From Bacteroidota bacterium (GTDB lineage Bacteria > Bacteroidota > Bacteroidia > Bacteroidales > UBA4417): a DNA stretch of 64,000 bases. Positions 1-8,183 of this stretch are shown piece after piece. The notes under the pieces were generated by a model. It saw nothing but the letters and a program-made list of their open reading frames with translations, was not told where the DNA came from and did no database searches. Position 1 is the first letter of the stretch; each line of letters opens with the position of its first letter. The translations under genes were made by a program, and so were the position numbers. The stretch spans positions 225,694 to 289,693 of the forward strand of contig JACAAZ010000002.1 in the NCBI GenBank assembly GCA_013376995.1, given 5' to 3'.

Positions 1-71
1 AGTCAAATGGAGCCTTGATAGGAAAAGGAATTTAGATCTTGACGAGGGGAGCCCTTGTCGGACAACATGAT

Positions 72-96
72 AAAACCCAGCCAAAAGCTGGGTTTT
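72..96 (+). terminator. Intrinsic terminator hairpin
   Basis: A perfect 10-bp stem (AAAACCCAGC / GCTGGGTTTT) encloses a 5-base loop CAAAA. The A run on one side and T run on the other let it work in either direction. It most likely ends a gene that begins before the window: a frame open from base 2 stops at TGA 68-70, directly in front of the hairpin, but that tail of 22 codons is too short to identify. Confidence 0.8.
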
Positions 97-451
97 GTAT
101 TATCCAGACATTAGGACGATATGTATTTCCCAGCCTTTGTTGTATAACCCTGTAAGGGTTACTTACAAAATGAAATATCTTTCTTCTATCATAAACCATA
201 ATCCTTCAATATATCTCTATTAACCACTTTTTCAGAACATTAAACAATATTCCGATTACCTTGTTGATTTATTCTAAGCCATTTATTTGAGCATTTTTCT
301 TTCGTTTTTATAGCCCTTTCACTTGGCATGACTGCTTTTTACCTCTTCTACCTAAGCATGCAATCATGTAACCTTTTTTAAAATAGTGGATTAACTCTTA
401 TATCCACATAATCCTCTTGCCCGGGAATATGTTAACTTCAAATGAATTAGC
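97..451. other. Intergenic stretch without a gene
   Basis: This AT-rich 355-bp stretch lies between the terminator and the OmpA-like gene. I see no credible reading frame in it. It contains one compact hairpin at 145-161 (TAACCCT, loop GTA, AGGGTTA) of unknown role and no clear TAnnTTTG promoter element. Confidence 0.6.
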
Positions 452-1957
452 ATGAAATTGACGACTTCACTTCTCCTGGTTATGTTCCTCGGAATACTTC
501 CCTTTCTAGCCAGGACGCAGAATACGGATTCCATTCAAAAACCTATTTTCCAACCTCAGTGGAACCTTCAGGTAAACGGTGGAATTACACAATACTATGG
601 TGACCTCAATAGGGATAACCTATTTAACCGCAAGATAAGAGGGGCTTTCAGCGGAGCTTTGGGTTATCAGTTTAGTCCTGTATTTGGACTAAGAGGCCAG
701 CTCATGAAAGGAGATCTATACAGTATACGGGAAGAAAAGCACCTGGAACTTAACTCCTATCTCTGGGATGCCAGCATTCAGGCAACTGCCAGTATCAATG
801 ATATCTTCACTAACTACAATCCGGAAAGGAAAGTCAATTTCTATCTTTTAGCCGGAGGGGGCATAACCTCCTTTTCTTCATCCCTTACTAATTCAGATAA
901 CGGCACTCACATCGACTCAAGCGGTTCCAGGCAATTTGAATTCTTCCTCCCTGTTGGATTGGGAGTAGCTTTCCGACTGGCAAAAAATATTAACCTGAAC
1001 CTGGAATACACTGACCATATCACCTTTAATGACAATACGCTTGACCTTTTCCCGGCTAAACGTGCCAGGGATCAATATAGCTATACATCAGTTGGCCTTT
1101 CAGCCAGTTTTGGCGGGCCAAGGGATATGGACAAGGATGGGATCAAGGATAAGAAGGATCGATGCCCCTATAATGCCGGGAAAGCAGAATTGGGAGGATG
1201 CCCGGATAAGGATAATGACGGGATCACTGATAAACTGGATGCTTGCCCAGATGTAGCAGGAAAAGGGGAATTTAAAGGCTGCCCGGATACAGATAATGAT
1301 GGCATTCCAGATAAAGATGACAAATGCCCTGCTGTTGCCGGAACCAAAGCTTTCCTGGGCTGTCCGGATACTGACAAGGATGGAGTTACTGATAGCGAAG
1401 ATAAATGTCCTAATGTTGCGGGAAAGAAAGAACTGGCCGGTTGCCCGGACAAAGATGGTGACGGTATTGCTGATAATGATGATGCTTGCCCTGATCAATC
1501 CGGCCTTGCGAAGTTTTCAGGCTGTCCCGATAGAGACAATGATGGCGTTCCGGATAATAAAGATAATTGCCCGGATGTAGCCGGAGCTTTGGATAACAGT
1601 GGCTGCCCGGTTCAGTCCGGACTGCTGGTTAATGAAACGGTTTATTTCAATACCGACGAGTACTTCGTAATAGGAACCTATAATCAACTTCTGAATAAAA
1701 TTGCAGAAACAATGCGCGACAACCCAGGGATAAAAATTGATGTGGATGGACATACCGATGCCAGGGAAAGCGTAGAATATAACTTGCAGCTTTCTGAAAA
1801 AAGGGCCGACTATGTGATTAAATTCTTCAAGGATAGAGGAATAGAACCTTCCCGGCTGATCAAGCATTTCTATGGTAAATCGAGGCCGGTGGCCGATAAT
1901 TCAACCGAAGAAGGAATGCGTCTGAACCGCAGGGTAGAAATCAAATCGGTGAAATAA
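452..1957 (+). CDS. OmpA-family outer membrane protein with TSP3 repeats
   Basis: 501 residues. A signal peptide spans about 1-23. Residues 35-220 look like an outer-membrane beta-barrel (alternating aromatic strands, Gly-rich turns). Residues 225-386 hold six calcium-binding thrombospondin type 3 repeats of the form DxDxDGxxDxxDxCP, spaced exactly 27 residues apart. Residues 395-501 form a C-terminal OmpA domain that binds peptidoglycan, with the LSxxRA segment and the closing NRRVEI motif. By family knowledge it anchors the outer membrane to the cell wall. It appears to be a single-gene unit. The ATG at 452 gives a clean signal peptide. Annotation as OmpA/TSP3 is firm; the porin activity of the barrel is inference. 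Confidence 0.92.
   Translation: MKLTTSLLLVMFLGILPFLARTQNTDSIQKPIFQPQWNLQVNGGITQYYGDLNRDNLFNRKIRGAFSGALGYQFSPVFGLRGQLMKGDLYSIREEKHLELNSYLWDASIQATASINDIFTNYNPERKVNFYLLAGGGITSFSSSLTNSDNGTHIDSSGSRQFEFFLPVGLGVAFRLAKNINLNLEYTDHITFNDNTLDLFPAKRARDQYSYTSVGLSASFGGPRDMDKDGIKDKKDRCPYNAGKAELGGCPDKDNDGITDKLDACPDVAGKGEFKGCPDTDNDGIPDKDDKCPAVAGTKAFLGCPDTDKDGVTDSEDKCPNVAGKKELAGCPDKDGDGIADNDDACPDQSGLAKFSGCPDRDNDGVPDNKDNCPDVAGALDNSGCPVQSGLLVNETVYFNTDEYFVIGTYNQLLNKIAETMRDNPGIKIDVDGHTDARESVEYNLQLSEKRADYVIKFFKDRGIEPSRLIKHFYGKSRPVADNSTEEGMRLNRRVEIKSVK
1124..1609 (+). repeat. Six in-frame 81-bp repeats (TSP3)
   Basis: The TSP3 units begin at residues 225, 252, 279, 306, 333 and 360 of the OmpA-like protein, a fixed step of 27 codons (81 bp). 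The units have diverged in sequence but keep length exactly, as expected for a calcium-ladder fold. The repeat also creates long spurious antisense frames across this segment. Confidence 0.85.
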
Positions 1958-2130
1958 TTCCATCCTGGCCAATTTATTCTTCCACAACTCATTGCTTGCA
2001 GTTCTGTGGTTTGACAAACCTTGAGCTACTGAATTAATAATTGTACTTTATTGATAGTCAAATTTATAAGAAGGTGAATCATTTTCACCCTAAATTTTGT
2101 ATATTTATATCAATTACATATTTGACTCCT

Positions 2131-2607
2131 ATGAAAAAGGTGTTTCTCTGTTATTTGTTCATTGGAATACAATTCTATCTGAACGTAAACCAATCTTTTG
2201 GACAGGCTCTTGCGCCGGATTCAATACTGGAAAAATCCATCATGGCAGATTCATCTTCATATTTTGTACTGAAAGACCTGATATTTATTACAAAAGCCAG
2301 CTGTATGGCTCATCAGCAAACCTTGAACCTGTTGTTCTGCGATCAGAATCCCTCATTTTACACTATCAAATACCCTGGAATAAGAAATGAAAATAGATTT
2401 TTTGAAACTCAATACCCGGCCTGGTACTCCAGTTTTGATGATTTTAATCAACTGGTACATCACAGCGCGGAATCAATGCGTTCAGTAGTTTACCAAAAAT
2501 CCTCACAAAATTTGAATAACTATATTCTTAACGACCTGGGAGTACTATTATACCAGATCTTTTCAAATGATTTCGCCAATCATAATTTCAATTTCGGTCG
2601 GCATTAA
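2131..2607 (+). CDS. Small secreted protein, unknown
   Basis: 158 residues from the ATG at 2131, which gives a good signal peptide (MKKVFLCYLF..., cleavage probably after QSFG at about residue 24). An upstream in-frame codon at 2041 would only add an implausible 30-residue tail before the signal. The mature part is rich in Ser, Asn and aromatic residues, with two Cys (near residues 57 and 69) that might pair. I recognise no domain. A short inverted repeat (GGTGAA/TTCACC) lies upstream near 2073-2089. Secretion is supported; function is unknown. Confidence 0.6.
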   Translation: MKKVFLCYLFIGIQFYLNVNQSFGQALAPDSILEKSIMADSSSYFVLKDLIFITKASCMAHQQTLNLLFCDQNPSFYTIKYPGIRNENRFFETQYPAWYSSFDDFNQLVHHSAESMRSVVYQKSSQNLNNYILNDLGVLLYQIFSNDFANHNFNFGRH

Positions 2608-2699
2608 TAACCATCTCCTTCAGCCCCCCATTTCGGCTACGCTCAATGGGACGAGATGACGAGATGATGCTTAAGAAAGTCGTTGTTTTTATCGAACTA

Positions 2700-2814
2700 A
2701 GTTCCAGCCTCCAGCCGCCTGCTTCCTGCCCCCATCCTCCTGCCTCCTGCTCCTTCACCTCATCCTTGTCGCCTCTTCTCCAATTCCCCAAGTCTCCCCA
2801 TCCCCTGTTCCCAA
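2700..2814 (-). repeat. G-rich stop-adjacent repeat, copy A
   Basis: Read on the minus strand, this G-rich sequence starts directly after the TAG stop of the mprF-like gene: TT, then GGGAACAGGGGATGGGGAG, followed by purine-rich GGAGCAGGAGG-type units and ending in GCTGGAACT. It resembles copies B (32416-32457) and C (34959-35042). The first 27 bases (2786-2812) fit a canonical four-tract G-quadruplex pattern with loops of 4, 2 and 6 bases on the mprF mRNA strand. Further out (about 2624-2660) lies a CATTGAGCGTAGCCGAAATG motif. Confidence 0.65.
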
Positions 2815-5397
2815 CTACGTCCTTCCAACCTTATTGATTATAACAGGAGCCTGAAGTAAATCAAGGTCATTCGAATAAACAAGGTATTTGTCTTTCCACG
2901 TATAGGCATATTTTTCCTTAAAGAACCTCAAGCCTTTAAAATGATCCAATTGCTTGAAATTATCATAGGCAAATTTTAAGGTACGCTCTGGCAGGTTTGA
3001 ACCCCTTTCCATCCCTGAAAGCGGTGCTAGGCCAAGGTTGAGGTGTTTGATCTCTTTTTCCTTAAAATACTGGATAAGATTTACCATCAGGGCATCCAAT
3101 ACCTTGGAGGGAGCATCCTTTGTCTTGCGGATAAGATCATAGGTTCCTTCTTCGGCAGCATAATCCTTTATTATATTAGCAAATGCAACCACCTTCTCCT
3201 CCGGGTCTTCGATGTATACTATCACTTGTTGCTTAAGTTCCGCGGAATTCCAAACACCCTGAGAAAAGGATGTTTCATTTATTCCCATTGAGTCGATCCA
3301 TTCATCAGATACTGCTTTCAGCTTTTGAATCAATCCATCCTTAACCGGCGGCTCGGCAACTCTGCAGGTATATCCAGCGAGTTGCAGCTTATTAAGTGCG
3401 TTCCGTGTGGATTTCTTTTCTCCGCCTTCAAGTGAAAATGTCTGAACATCAACAATACCCTCCTGTCCTATAAAAATGGATTTCTTTTTTAAAGACTTGA
3501 ACAGGGATAACAAAGACGCATCTACACGGTAATAGAGAGTCTTCAACCCATTTTCTGCACAGTAGTTTTCAAATTCCTCTATTACACTTTTTACAGCATC
3601 AGGCGAACTGCATACCGGCCCCTCCAATACAACAGCATAATCACCTACTTTCCTGAACGAGACAAAACTTTCCTTGTTCCTGGTGATATAAAGATCCTTA
3701 TCATGGTATGTCTTGAAATAATCCAATGAAGTGGATCCATGTTTTTGGGTCAGATCCAGGGCTATTTCACGGTCCTCTGTTCGGCTGATCCTTCGGTAAC
3801 GGGCTGGTTGTATACCCAGGAATAATAGGGTTCCGGCTAATCCTAAACCCAGGAAATTCAATGTATGAATGAAATAGTTTGCAAATCGTGTGATGGGATG
3901 CAGTGTATCATTGTTCACAAGCACCAGGGCATTAACCAGGTACCGGAAAGAAGCTTCAAAGGAAAAATCGATCCCGAAATGCTTCTTGTCCATAATATAG
4001 AAGCCTGCCATACCGTAAATGATAATGAACAGGAAAGCTGAAATGAGATAAGTTGACGCATTTCGGAAAAGCTTCTTATCCGCTTTCAGGGAATAATTTT
4101 TACGGGTATATAGCAGCAAAAGGATAAATGCCGCGCTGAAAAGACCTTCTTCGTAATCAATAGCTTTTGTAAGATGGCCTATCATCGAAATAAAAGCAAT
4201 TAGAAGCGTCAGAAGCCATGCATTCCTCAGACCCCTTAACATATATGTCGAAAGGATGATAAGTATGATACCGGCAATAAAAACAGCAAAATTTGAGAAG
4301 TTAATGGTTTGCTCAGGAATGAAATCTTTTAAAGCTTCAAGCCTGGAAGTTATAGCAGGTGTGAGAACGGAGAATATATTTACCAGACCGAGGATAAGCG
4401 TGAAAAAAGAGGGCAAAACCCGCATTATCAGGTGATCCTTGCGATAGAAAAAGCTGAAAACACTCACGATAAAAGGGATCCAGAATTCAAAAAGCCGGTA
4501 AAGCAAGGTTACAGAAATGGCATGTATCTGCGGAAGCCCAGATTGGATCAGGAAATAAGTGAGCGAAAGCTCCACAGCTCCCAGCCCTCGCATAAAAGGA
4601 GATACTGCAAGTAAAAGTGTTGCAATTACATAACCAAGAAGGGCCAGCTTGAATGTTAGGTCTATTCCAAGGGCACGCGAAGCTATATACAGGTGCAATA
4701 TTCCACAGATCTCAATAGAGATGGAATAAAGCAGAGTTAGAAGCAAGCCGCTTTTGGAATAGGATTGTTCCATCAGTTCCTCATAAAAGGTGATAAGCGA
4801 GGGGAAAAATCTGGATGCAAGTTTGAAAAGGTATTTTCCCTTGACAAAAGACCGGAAGGCTCCTATGCTCAGGAAGATGATCCCGAAAAGCGTAGCCACT
4901 GCATATATTATAGTGGTGCTGAGTTCATTCGTTCCGGCTAGTATTATCACAGCCGGAATGGTAATAATTGCAAGCGACCCGAAAGCCGTTATACCATATA
5001 TGGTTGATGCAAGGTGTATTTTTGTTCGGCTGATTCCCTTCCTTTCAATTGCCTGAGTGAAAAATGCAAGGGAAGAGACCCCCCCTGCGGGAAGCAGAAC
5101 AGAGATAAAACTCCTTTTAAGGGATAGGATCAGCGCACTACCCAAGCTTATCTTTGCTTGAATACTGCTGAAACTTGCAACATACATTCCTGCATGAACA
5201 AGTAAATAAAATACACTTACCACAATTCCAAAAAGCACCCAATTCCATTGAGCATGACTAATTAACTGGATGGATTGTTGCAATTCAAAACCTTCATGCT
5301 TGATGAAATAGAAGCAGAATGCCAGGGTTATCAATGCAAGGGTTATCTGCAGGATGGTCCTGGTATTGATCCCGGAAGAAATACTTTTAACATGCAT
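2815..5397 (-). CDS. mprF: MprF-like phosphatidylglycerol aminoacyltransferase/flippase
   Basis: 860 residues, full length for the bifunctional family. The first ~330 residues form a multi-helix UPF0104/LPG-synthase TM domain (the flippase part), followed by more helices to about 520. The C-terminal ~320 residues are the DUF2156 synthase domain, with family hallmarks such as FSLEGGEKKSTRNALNKL, DEW, DLIRKTKDAP and LNLGLAPLS. By family knowledge it transfers an amino acid (Lys or Ala) from aminoacyl-tRNA to phosphatidylglycerol and flips the cationic lipid, which lowers the membrane's negative charge. Substrate cannot be read from sequence. It is divergently placed from a VirJ/AcvB-type hydrolase. 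A G-rich repeat follows its stop immediately. Confidence 0.87.
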   Translation of the reverse strand: MHVKSISSGINTRTILQITLALITLAFCFYFIKHEGFELQQSIQLISHAQWNWVLFGIVVSVFYLLVHAGMYVASFSSIQAKISLGSALILSLKRSFISVLLPAGGVSSLAFFTQAIERKGISRTKIHLASTIYGITAFGSLAIITIPAVIILAGTNELSTTIIYAVATLFGIIFLSIGAFRSFVKGKYLFKLASRFFPSLITFYEELMEQSYSKSGLLLTLLYSISIEICGILHLYIASRALGIDLTFKLALLGYVIATLLLAVSPFMRGLGAVELSLTYFLIQSGLPQIHAISVTLLYRLFEFWIPFIVSVFSFFYRKDHLIMRVLPSFFTLILGLVNIFSVLTPAITSRLEALKDFIPEQTINFSNFAVFIAGIILIILSTYMLRGLRNAWLLTLLIAFISMIGHLTKAIDYEEGLFSAAFILLLLYTRKNYSLKADKKLFRNASTYLISAFLFIIIYGMAGFYIMDKKHFGIDFSFEASFRYLVNALVLVNNDTLHPITRFANYFIHTLNFLGLGLAGTLLFLGIQPARYRRISRTEDREIALDLTQKHGSTSLDYFKTYHDKDLYITRNKESFVSFRKVGDYAVVLEGPVCSSPDAVKSVIEEFENYCAENGLKTLYYRVDASLLSLFKSLKKKSIFIGQEGIVDVQTFSLEGGEKKSTRNALNKLQLAGYTCRVAEPPVKDGLIQKLKAVSDEWIDSMGINETSFSQGVWNSAELKQQVIVYIEDPEEKVVAFANIIKDYAAEEGTYDLIRKTKDAPSKVLDALMVNLIQYFKEKEIKHLNLGLAPLSGMERGSNLPERTLKFAYDNFKQLDHFKGLRFFKEKYAYTWKDKYLVYSNDLDLLQAPVIINKVGRT

Positions 5398-5440
5398 AAA
5401 CTGAATACGAAAAATAAGGATTAAATTTAACCATTATTAT

Positions 5441-5448
5441 TAGTTTTG
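5441..5448 (+). promoter_or_regulatory. Candidate -7 element (TAGTTTTG)
   Basis: TAGTTTTG matches the Bacteroidota -7 consensus TAnnTTTG about 97 bases before the VirJ-like start. No TTTG was found at the -33 spacing, so this is a weak call. Confidence 0.3.
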
Positions 5449-5545
5449 ATGAGGTTATCTGACATATCCGTACAGTTTAATTATACTCTAAGGCATAAGT
5501 TAACATCCCGGTAACACGTTTAAGGAATAACCATTTATTTGAACA

Positions 5546-6319
5546 ATGAATAAGCTTGTAAAAATAGTCCTAATACTTTTGTGTTTTATACTGGTGGTAT
5601 ATGTTGTACATTATTACCACAAAATAAGGCGAAATCAATCAAATGAGATCAAAAAAGAGTATGCCCGGGATGCATCATTTATAAAAGACGACCTTCACGA
5701 TCTGCCATTATTGCGATTTGAATCTGGCAAAAATAGCAACGACTTTTTTATTGTAATTTTTCCTGGAGACGGCGGATGGCGTGACTTTATTGATTACCTG
5801 TCAAAATATTTCTGCGATCATGGTATTAACACCGTCGGTATTAATACCATTCCTTATTTGAGCGATACCCGAAAACCAGAAGAGATTGCAAAGGATATTA
5901 CCAGGGTTATAAACAACTTTTCAGAAGTTTGGAATAAGAAAAAAGTTGTCCTGGCAGGATATTCCTTTGGTGCAGAAATCCTCCCCTTTGTCTATAACCG
6001 TTTGGATTCAACAACAAAGGCTAAAATTATTTGCCTCGGGATGATTGCTCCATCCGGACTGGCTGACTTTAAGGTAAGCCCGGTCTATTACTATAATCCC
6101 AAACATAGCAAGCCAGTTATGCCGGAACTTTCCAGGATAAAATCAGTAAAGACACTTGTTTTCTGCGACAGGGATAAGGAATCAATTTGCAAGGAAATTC
6201 ACGGCCCTACAACTTTTGATATAGTCCATATTGATCATGGACATTTATTTACCGGAAAATTTCCCGAAGTATCTTCGCTAATTACCAATGGTCTTCTTAA
6301 TGAAATTCGAACGAAATAG
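5546..6319 (+). CDS. VirJ/AcvB-domain serine hydrolase (predicted aminoacyl-PG hydrolase)
   Basis: 257 residues. A single N-terminal membrane anchor (about 5-23) puts the rest in the periplasm. The alpha/beta-hydrolase core carries VirJ-family signatures: FPGDGGW near 72-78, the nucleophile motif GYSFGAE, a D-R-D-x-E-S-x-C segment and a late His in DHGHLF. Known members with this domain hydrolyse aminoacylated phosphatidylglycerol (Agrobacterium AcvB; the Pseudomonas PA0919 protein next to its Ala-PG synthase). It sits beside, and divergent from, an mprF-like synthase, so the same job is a good inference. It converges on gltX with a 21-bp gap. Confidence 0.75.
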   Translation: MNKLVKIVLILLCFILVVYVVHYYHKIRRNQSNEIKKEYARDASFIKDDLHDLPLLRFESGKNSNDFFIVIFPGDGGWRDFIDYLSKYFCDHGINTVGINTIPYLSDTRKPEEIAKDITRVINNFSEVWNKKKVVLAGYSFGAEILPFVYNRLDSTTKAKIICLGMIAPSGLADFKVSPVYYYNPKHSKPVMPELSRIKSVKTLVFCDRDKESICKEIHGPTTFDIVHIDHGHLFTGKFPEVSSLITNGLLNEIRTK

Positions 6320-6340
6320 TCGCAAACAGAATTAAGTTAA

Positions 6341-7864
6341 TTATTGGTTCAACTTAATAATGCAAAGGTTAATCCTGGAAATAATTTCCTGGCGCCCTAT
6401 AACAGCCATCATATCCATCATCCCGGGCCCGGCACTGGTGCCTACAACACACAAGCGTAATGGGTTCATTAATTGGCCCATCCCGATTTCCTTATCCTGT
6501 ACAAACTGTTTAATCCCGGATTCAAGGTTTACAAGCATAAACGGTTCAATGCTTTGTAAAACTTTGATCAGTTCAAGCAGAAGGGAAGGGGTATCGGTTT
6601 TCCAAACCTTTGCCACTACCTTTTCATCATAGGTTTCCGGAGCATGAAAGAAAAAGTGCGATTGCTCATATAAATCAGGAATGAGAACTACGCGCTCATG
6701 AACAAGGCTGCAGACTTGTTCAAGGTACTCCTCGCTGGCTTCAATATTTTTCCCCTCAATCTGGGTTTTGAGGTAAGAGGCCAGTTCCTTGATAGGCTTG
6801 GCTGAGAGGTAATGATGATTGAACCATTTTGCTTTCTCGGGGTCAAACTTGGCTCCCGACTTGCTGCAGCGATCAATGGAAAATGCCTCAACCAGTTCAT
6901 TCATACTGAAAAGTTCCTTGTCAGAATCAAGGTGCCAACCCAATAAGGCAAGCATATTCATAAATGCATCCGGAAGGTAACCCGATTCACGGTAACCGGA
7001 AGACACTTCACCACTTTTTGGATCAACCCATTTAAGAGGGAAAACTGGGAATCCCAAACGGTCACCGTCACGTTTGCTTAATTTCCCGTTTCCATCAGGT
7101 TTCAGAAGCAGAGGAAGGTGCGCAAATTGCGGCATCACGCTTTCCCATCCGAGATATCGGTACAATAGTACATGCAGCGGGGCTGATGGCAGCCACTCTT
7201 CACCACGAATCACATGCGAGATTTCCATAAGGTAATCATCCACCACGTTAGCAAGGTGGTAAGTAGGCATTCCATCCGACTTGTAAAGAACCTTGTCATC
7301 CAGGAGGGAGGATTCCACCGAAACTAATCCCCTGATCAGGTCATTGACATGAATTACTTCATTTTCAGGAATCCTTATACGGATAACATAATGAACTCCT
7401 GAATCAAGCATCTCCTGAACTTTTTCAACCGGAAGTGTCAGCGAATTTCTAAGACCCAAGCGGGTAGCCGGTCCATATTGAAATGTCTGTTTGCGTGACT
7501 CATATTCCTTTCTCAATTCATCCAGCTCTTCTGTGCTATCGAAGGCATAATAGGCATGACCTGACTTTACAAGCTGGTCAGCATACTGATGATAAAGTTC
7601 TTTCCTTTCACTTTGCCGGTAAGGAGAATGTGGCCCGCCAACATGAACACCTTCGTCGAACGTAATGCCGCACCAATCCAGTGAGTCGATGATATATTGC
7701 TCAGCACCGGGCACAAAACGGCCCTGGTCTGTATCTTCAATCCTTAATATGAACTTACCACCCATTTTACGGGCAAAGAGGTAATTATACAAAGCTGTTC
7801 TAACCCCGCCAATATGCAAAGGGCCTGTCGGACTTGGTGCAAAACGCACCCGCACATCTCTCAT
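6341..7864 (-). CDS. gltX: Glutamyl-tRNA synthetase
   Basis: 507 residues, normal for a bacterial class I GluRS. The ATP-binding HIGH motif is present as HIGG (residues 17-20, in PSPTGPLHIGG), and the KMSKS loop as KLSKR (261-265). The protein charges tRNA-Glu (and possibly tRNA-Gln) in the cytoplasm. The ATG at 7864 is preceded by a good -7 element (TATCTTTG, minus strand, 7885-7892). It is transcribed alone and converges with the VirJ-like gene. Confidence 0.97.
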   Translation of the reverse strand: MRDVRVRFAPSPTGPLHIGGVRTALYNYLFARKMGGKFILRIEDTDQGRFVPGAEQYIIDSLDWCGITFDEGVHVGGPHSPYRQSERKELYHQYADQLVKSGHAYYAFDSTEELDELRKEYESRKQTFQYGPATRLGLRNSLTLPVEKVQEMLDSGVHYVIRIRIPENEVIHVNDLIRGLVSVESSLLDDKVLYKSDGMPTYHLANVVDDYLMEISHVIRGEEWLPSAPLHVLLYRYLGWESVMPQFAHLPLLLKPDGNGKLSKRDGDRLGFPVFPLKWVDPKSGEVSSGYRESGYLPDAFMNMLALLGWHLDSDKELFSMNELVEAFSIDRCSKSGAKFDPEKAKWFNHHYLSAKPIKELASYLKTQIEGKNIEASEEYLEQVCSLVHERVVLIPDLYEQSHFFFHAPETYDEKVVAKVWKTDTPSLLLELIKVLQSIEPFMLVNLESGIKQFVQDKEIGMGQLMNPLRLCVVGTSAGPGMMDMMAVIGRQEIISRINLCIIKLNQ

Positions 7865-7884
7865 ATGATTTTCTTAAAGCACTG

Positions 7885-7892
7885 CAAAGATA
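7885..7892 (-). promoter_or_regulatory. gltX -7 element (TATCTTTG)
   Basis: On the minus strand TATCTTTGCA matches the Bacteroidota -7 consensus TAnnTTTG and ends 20 bases before the gltX ATG. The -33 half is not obvious. Confidence 0.42.
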
Positions 7893-7975
7893 CAAATTCA
7901 CTGCTCCACAGGATTTGCGTTTACTTGGCCTTTATCTGGGTCAGAATGGGCAAAACAACAATCCACCCGAATTGT

Positions 7976-7983
7976 TACCTTTG
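7976..7983 (+). promoter_or_regulatory. Candidate -7 element (TACCTTTG)
   Basis: TACCTTTGCA fits TAnnTTTG and sits 11 bases before the start of an 18-codon frame (7995-8051). It may instead be the promoter of the DUF4175 gene at 8184, with a long leader. No -33 element is visible at standard spacing. Confidence 0.33.
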
Positions 7984-7994
7984 CAGGTTATACT

Positions 7995-8051
7995 ATGGCT
8001 ATTTCATATGGCAAAAAAATCAGCTTGCTGTTGGCCTGTGCCATGGTCTAA
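7995..8051 (+). pseudogene. 18-codon lipoprotein-signal-like frame, possibly a remnant
   Basis: The frame reads MAISYGKKISLLLACAMV and then stops. Two Lys, a hydrophobic run and a LLAC lipobox make it look like the signal peptide of a lipoprotein ended two residues after the Cys. A -7 element lies 11 bases upstream. No continuation with coding character was found in the other frames. It could be a truncated gene, a tiny lipoprotein, or chance. Confidence 0.25.
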
Positions 8052-8183
8052 AAGATCAGAACCAAATCAGAATCTTAACTTCATTTATGATTTATATAGG
8101 ATACTTTAGATTGCCTCTTAGCGTTTGTTTTCAAACACTTATGCAACTATTGAAAGTAAAAGCGAACAGCTGGTGGTGTAATC

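Larger units (their letters stand above)
7865..8183. other. Intergenic stretch between gltX and the DUF4175 gene
   Basis: About 320 bp between divergent genes. It holds the gltX -7 element (7885-7892, minus), a plus-strand -7 element (7976-7983) and an 18-codon frame (7995-8051) that looks like a lipoprotein signal peptide cut short. Longer frames crossing this region overlap gltX antisense and do not look like proteins. Confidence 0.5.

Noticed and set aside
2-70. Open frame at the left edge ending in TGA just before the terminator
   Set aside because: Only 22 codons are visible, another frame (stop at 33-35) is equally possible, and no domain can be read. Not called as a gene.
400-408. ATATCCACA, one mismatch from a DnaA box
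   Set aside because: A single copy without a cluster or AT-rich unwinding region is not evidence of oriC.
1100-1867. Long antisense and alternate frames across the TSP3 repeats
   Set aside because: They arise from the 81-bp periodic repeat inside the OmpA-like gene and have no start or domain of their own.
2588-2791. Minus-strand frame of 67 codons in the G-rich repeat
   Set aside because: Gly/Glu/Trp-rich repeat translation; explained by copy A of the G-rich repeat.
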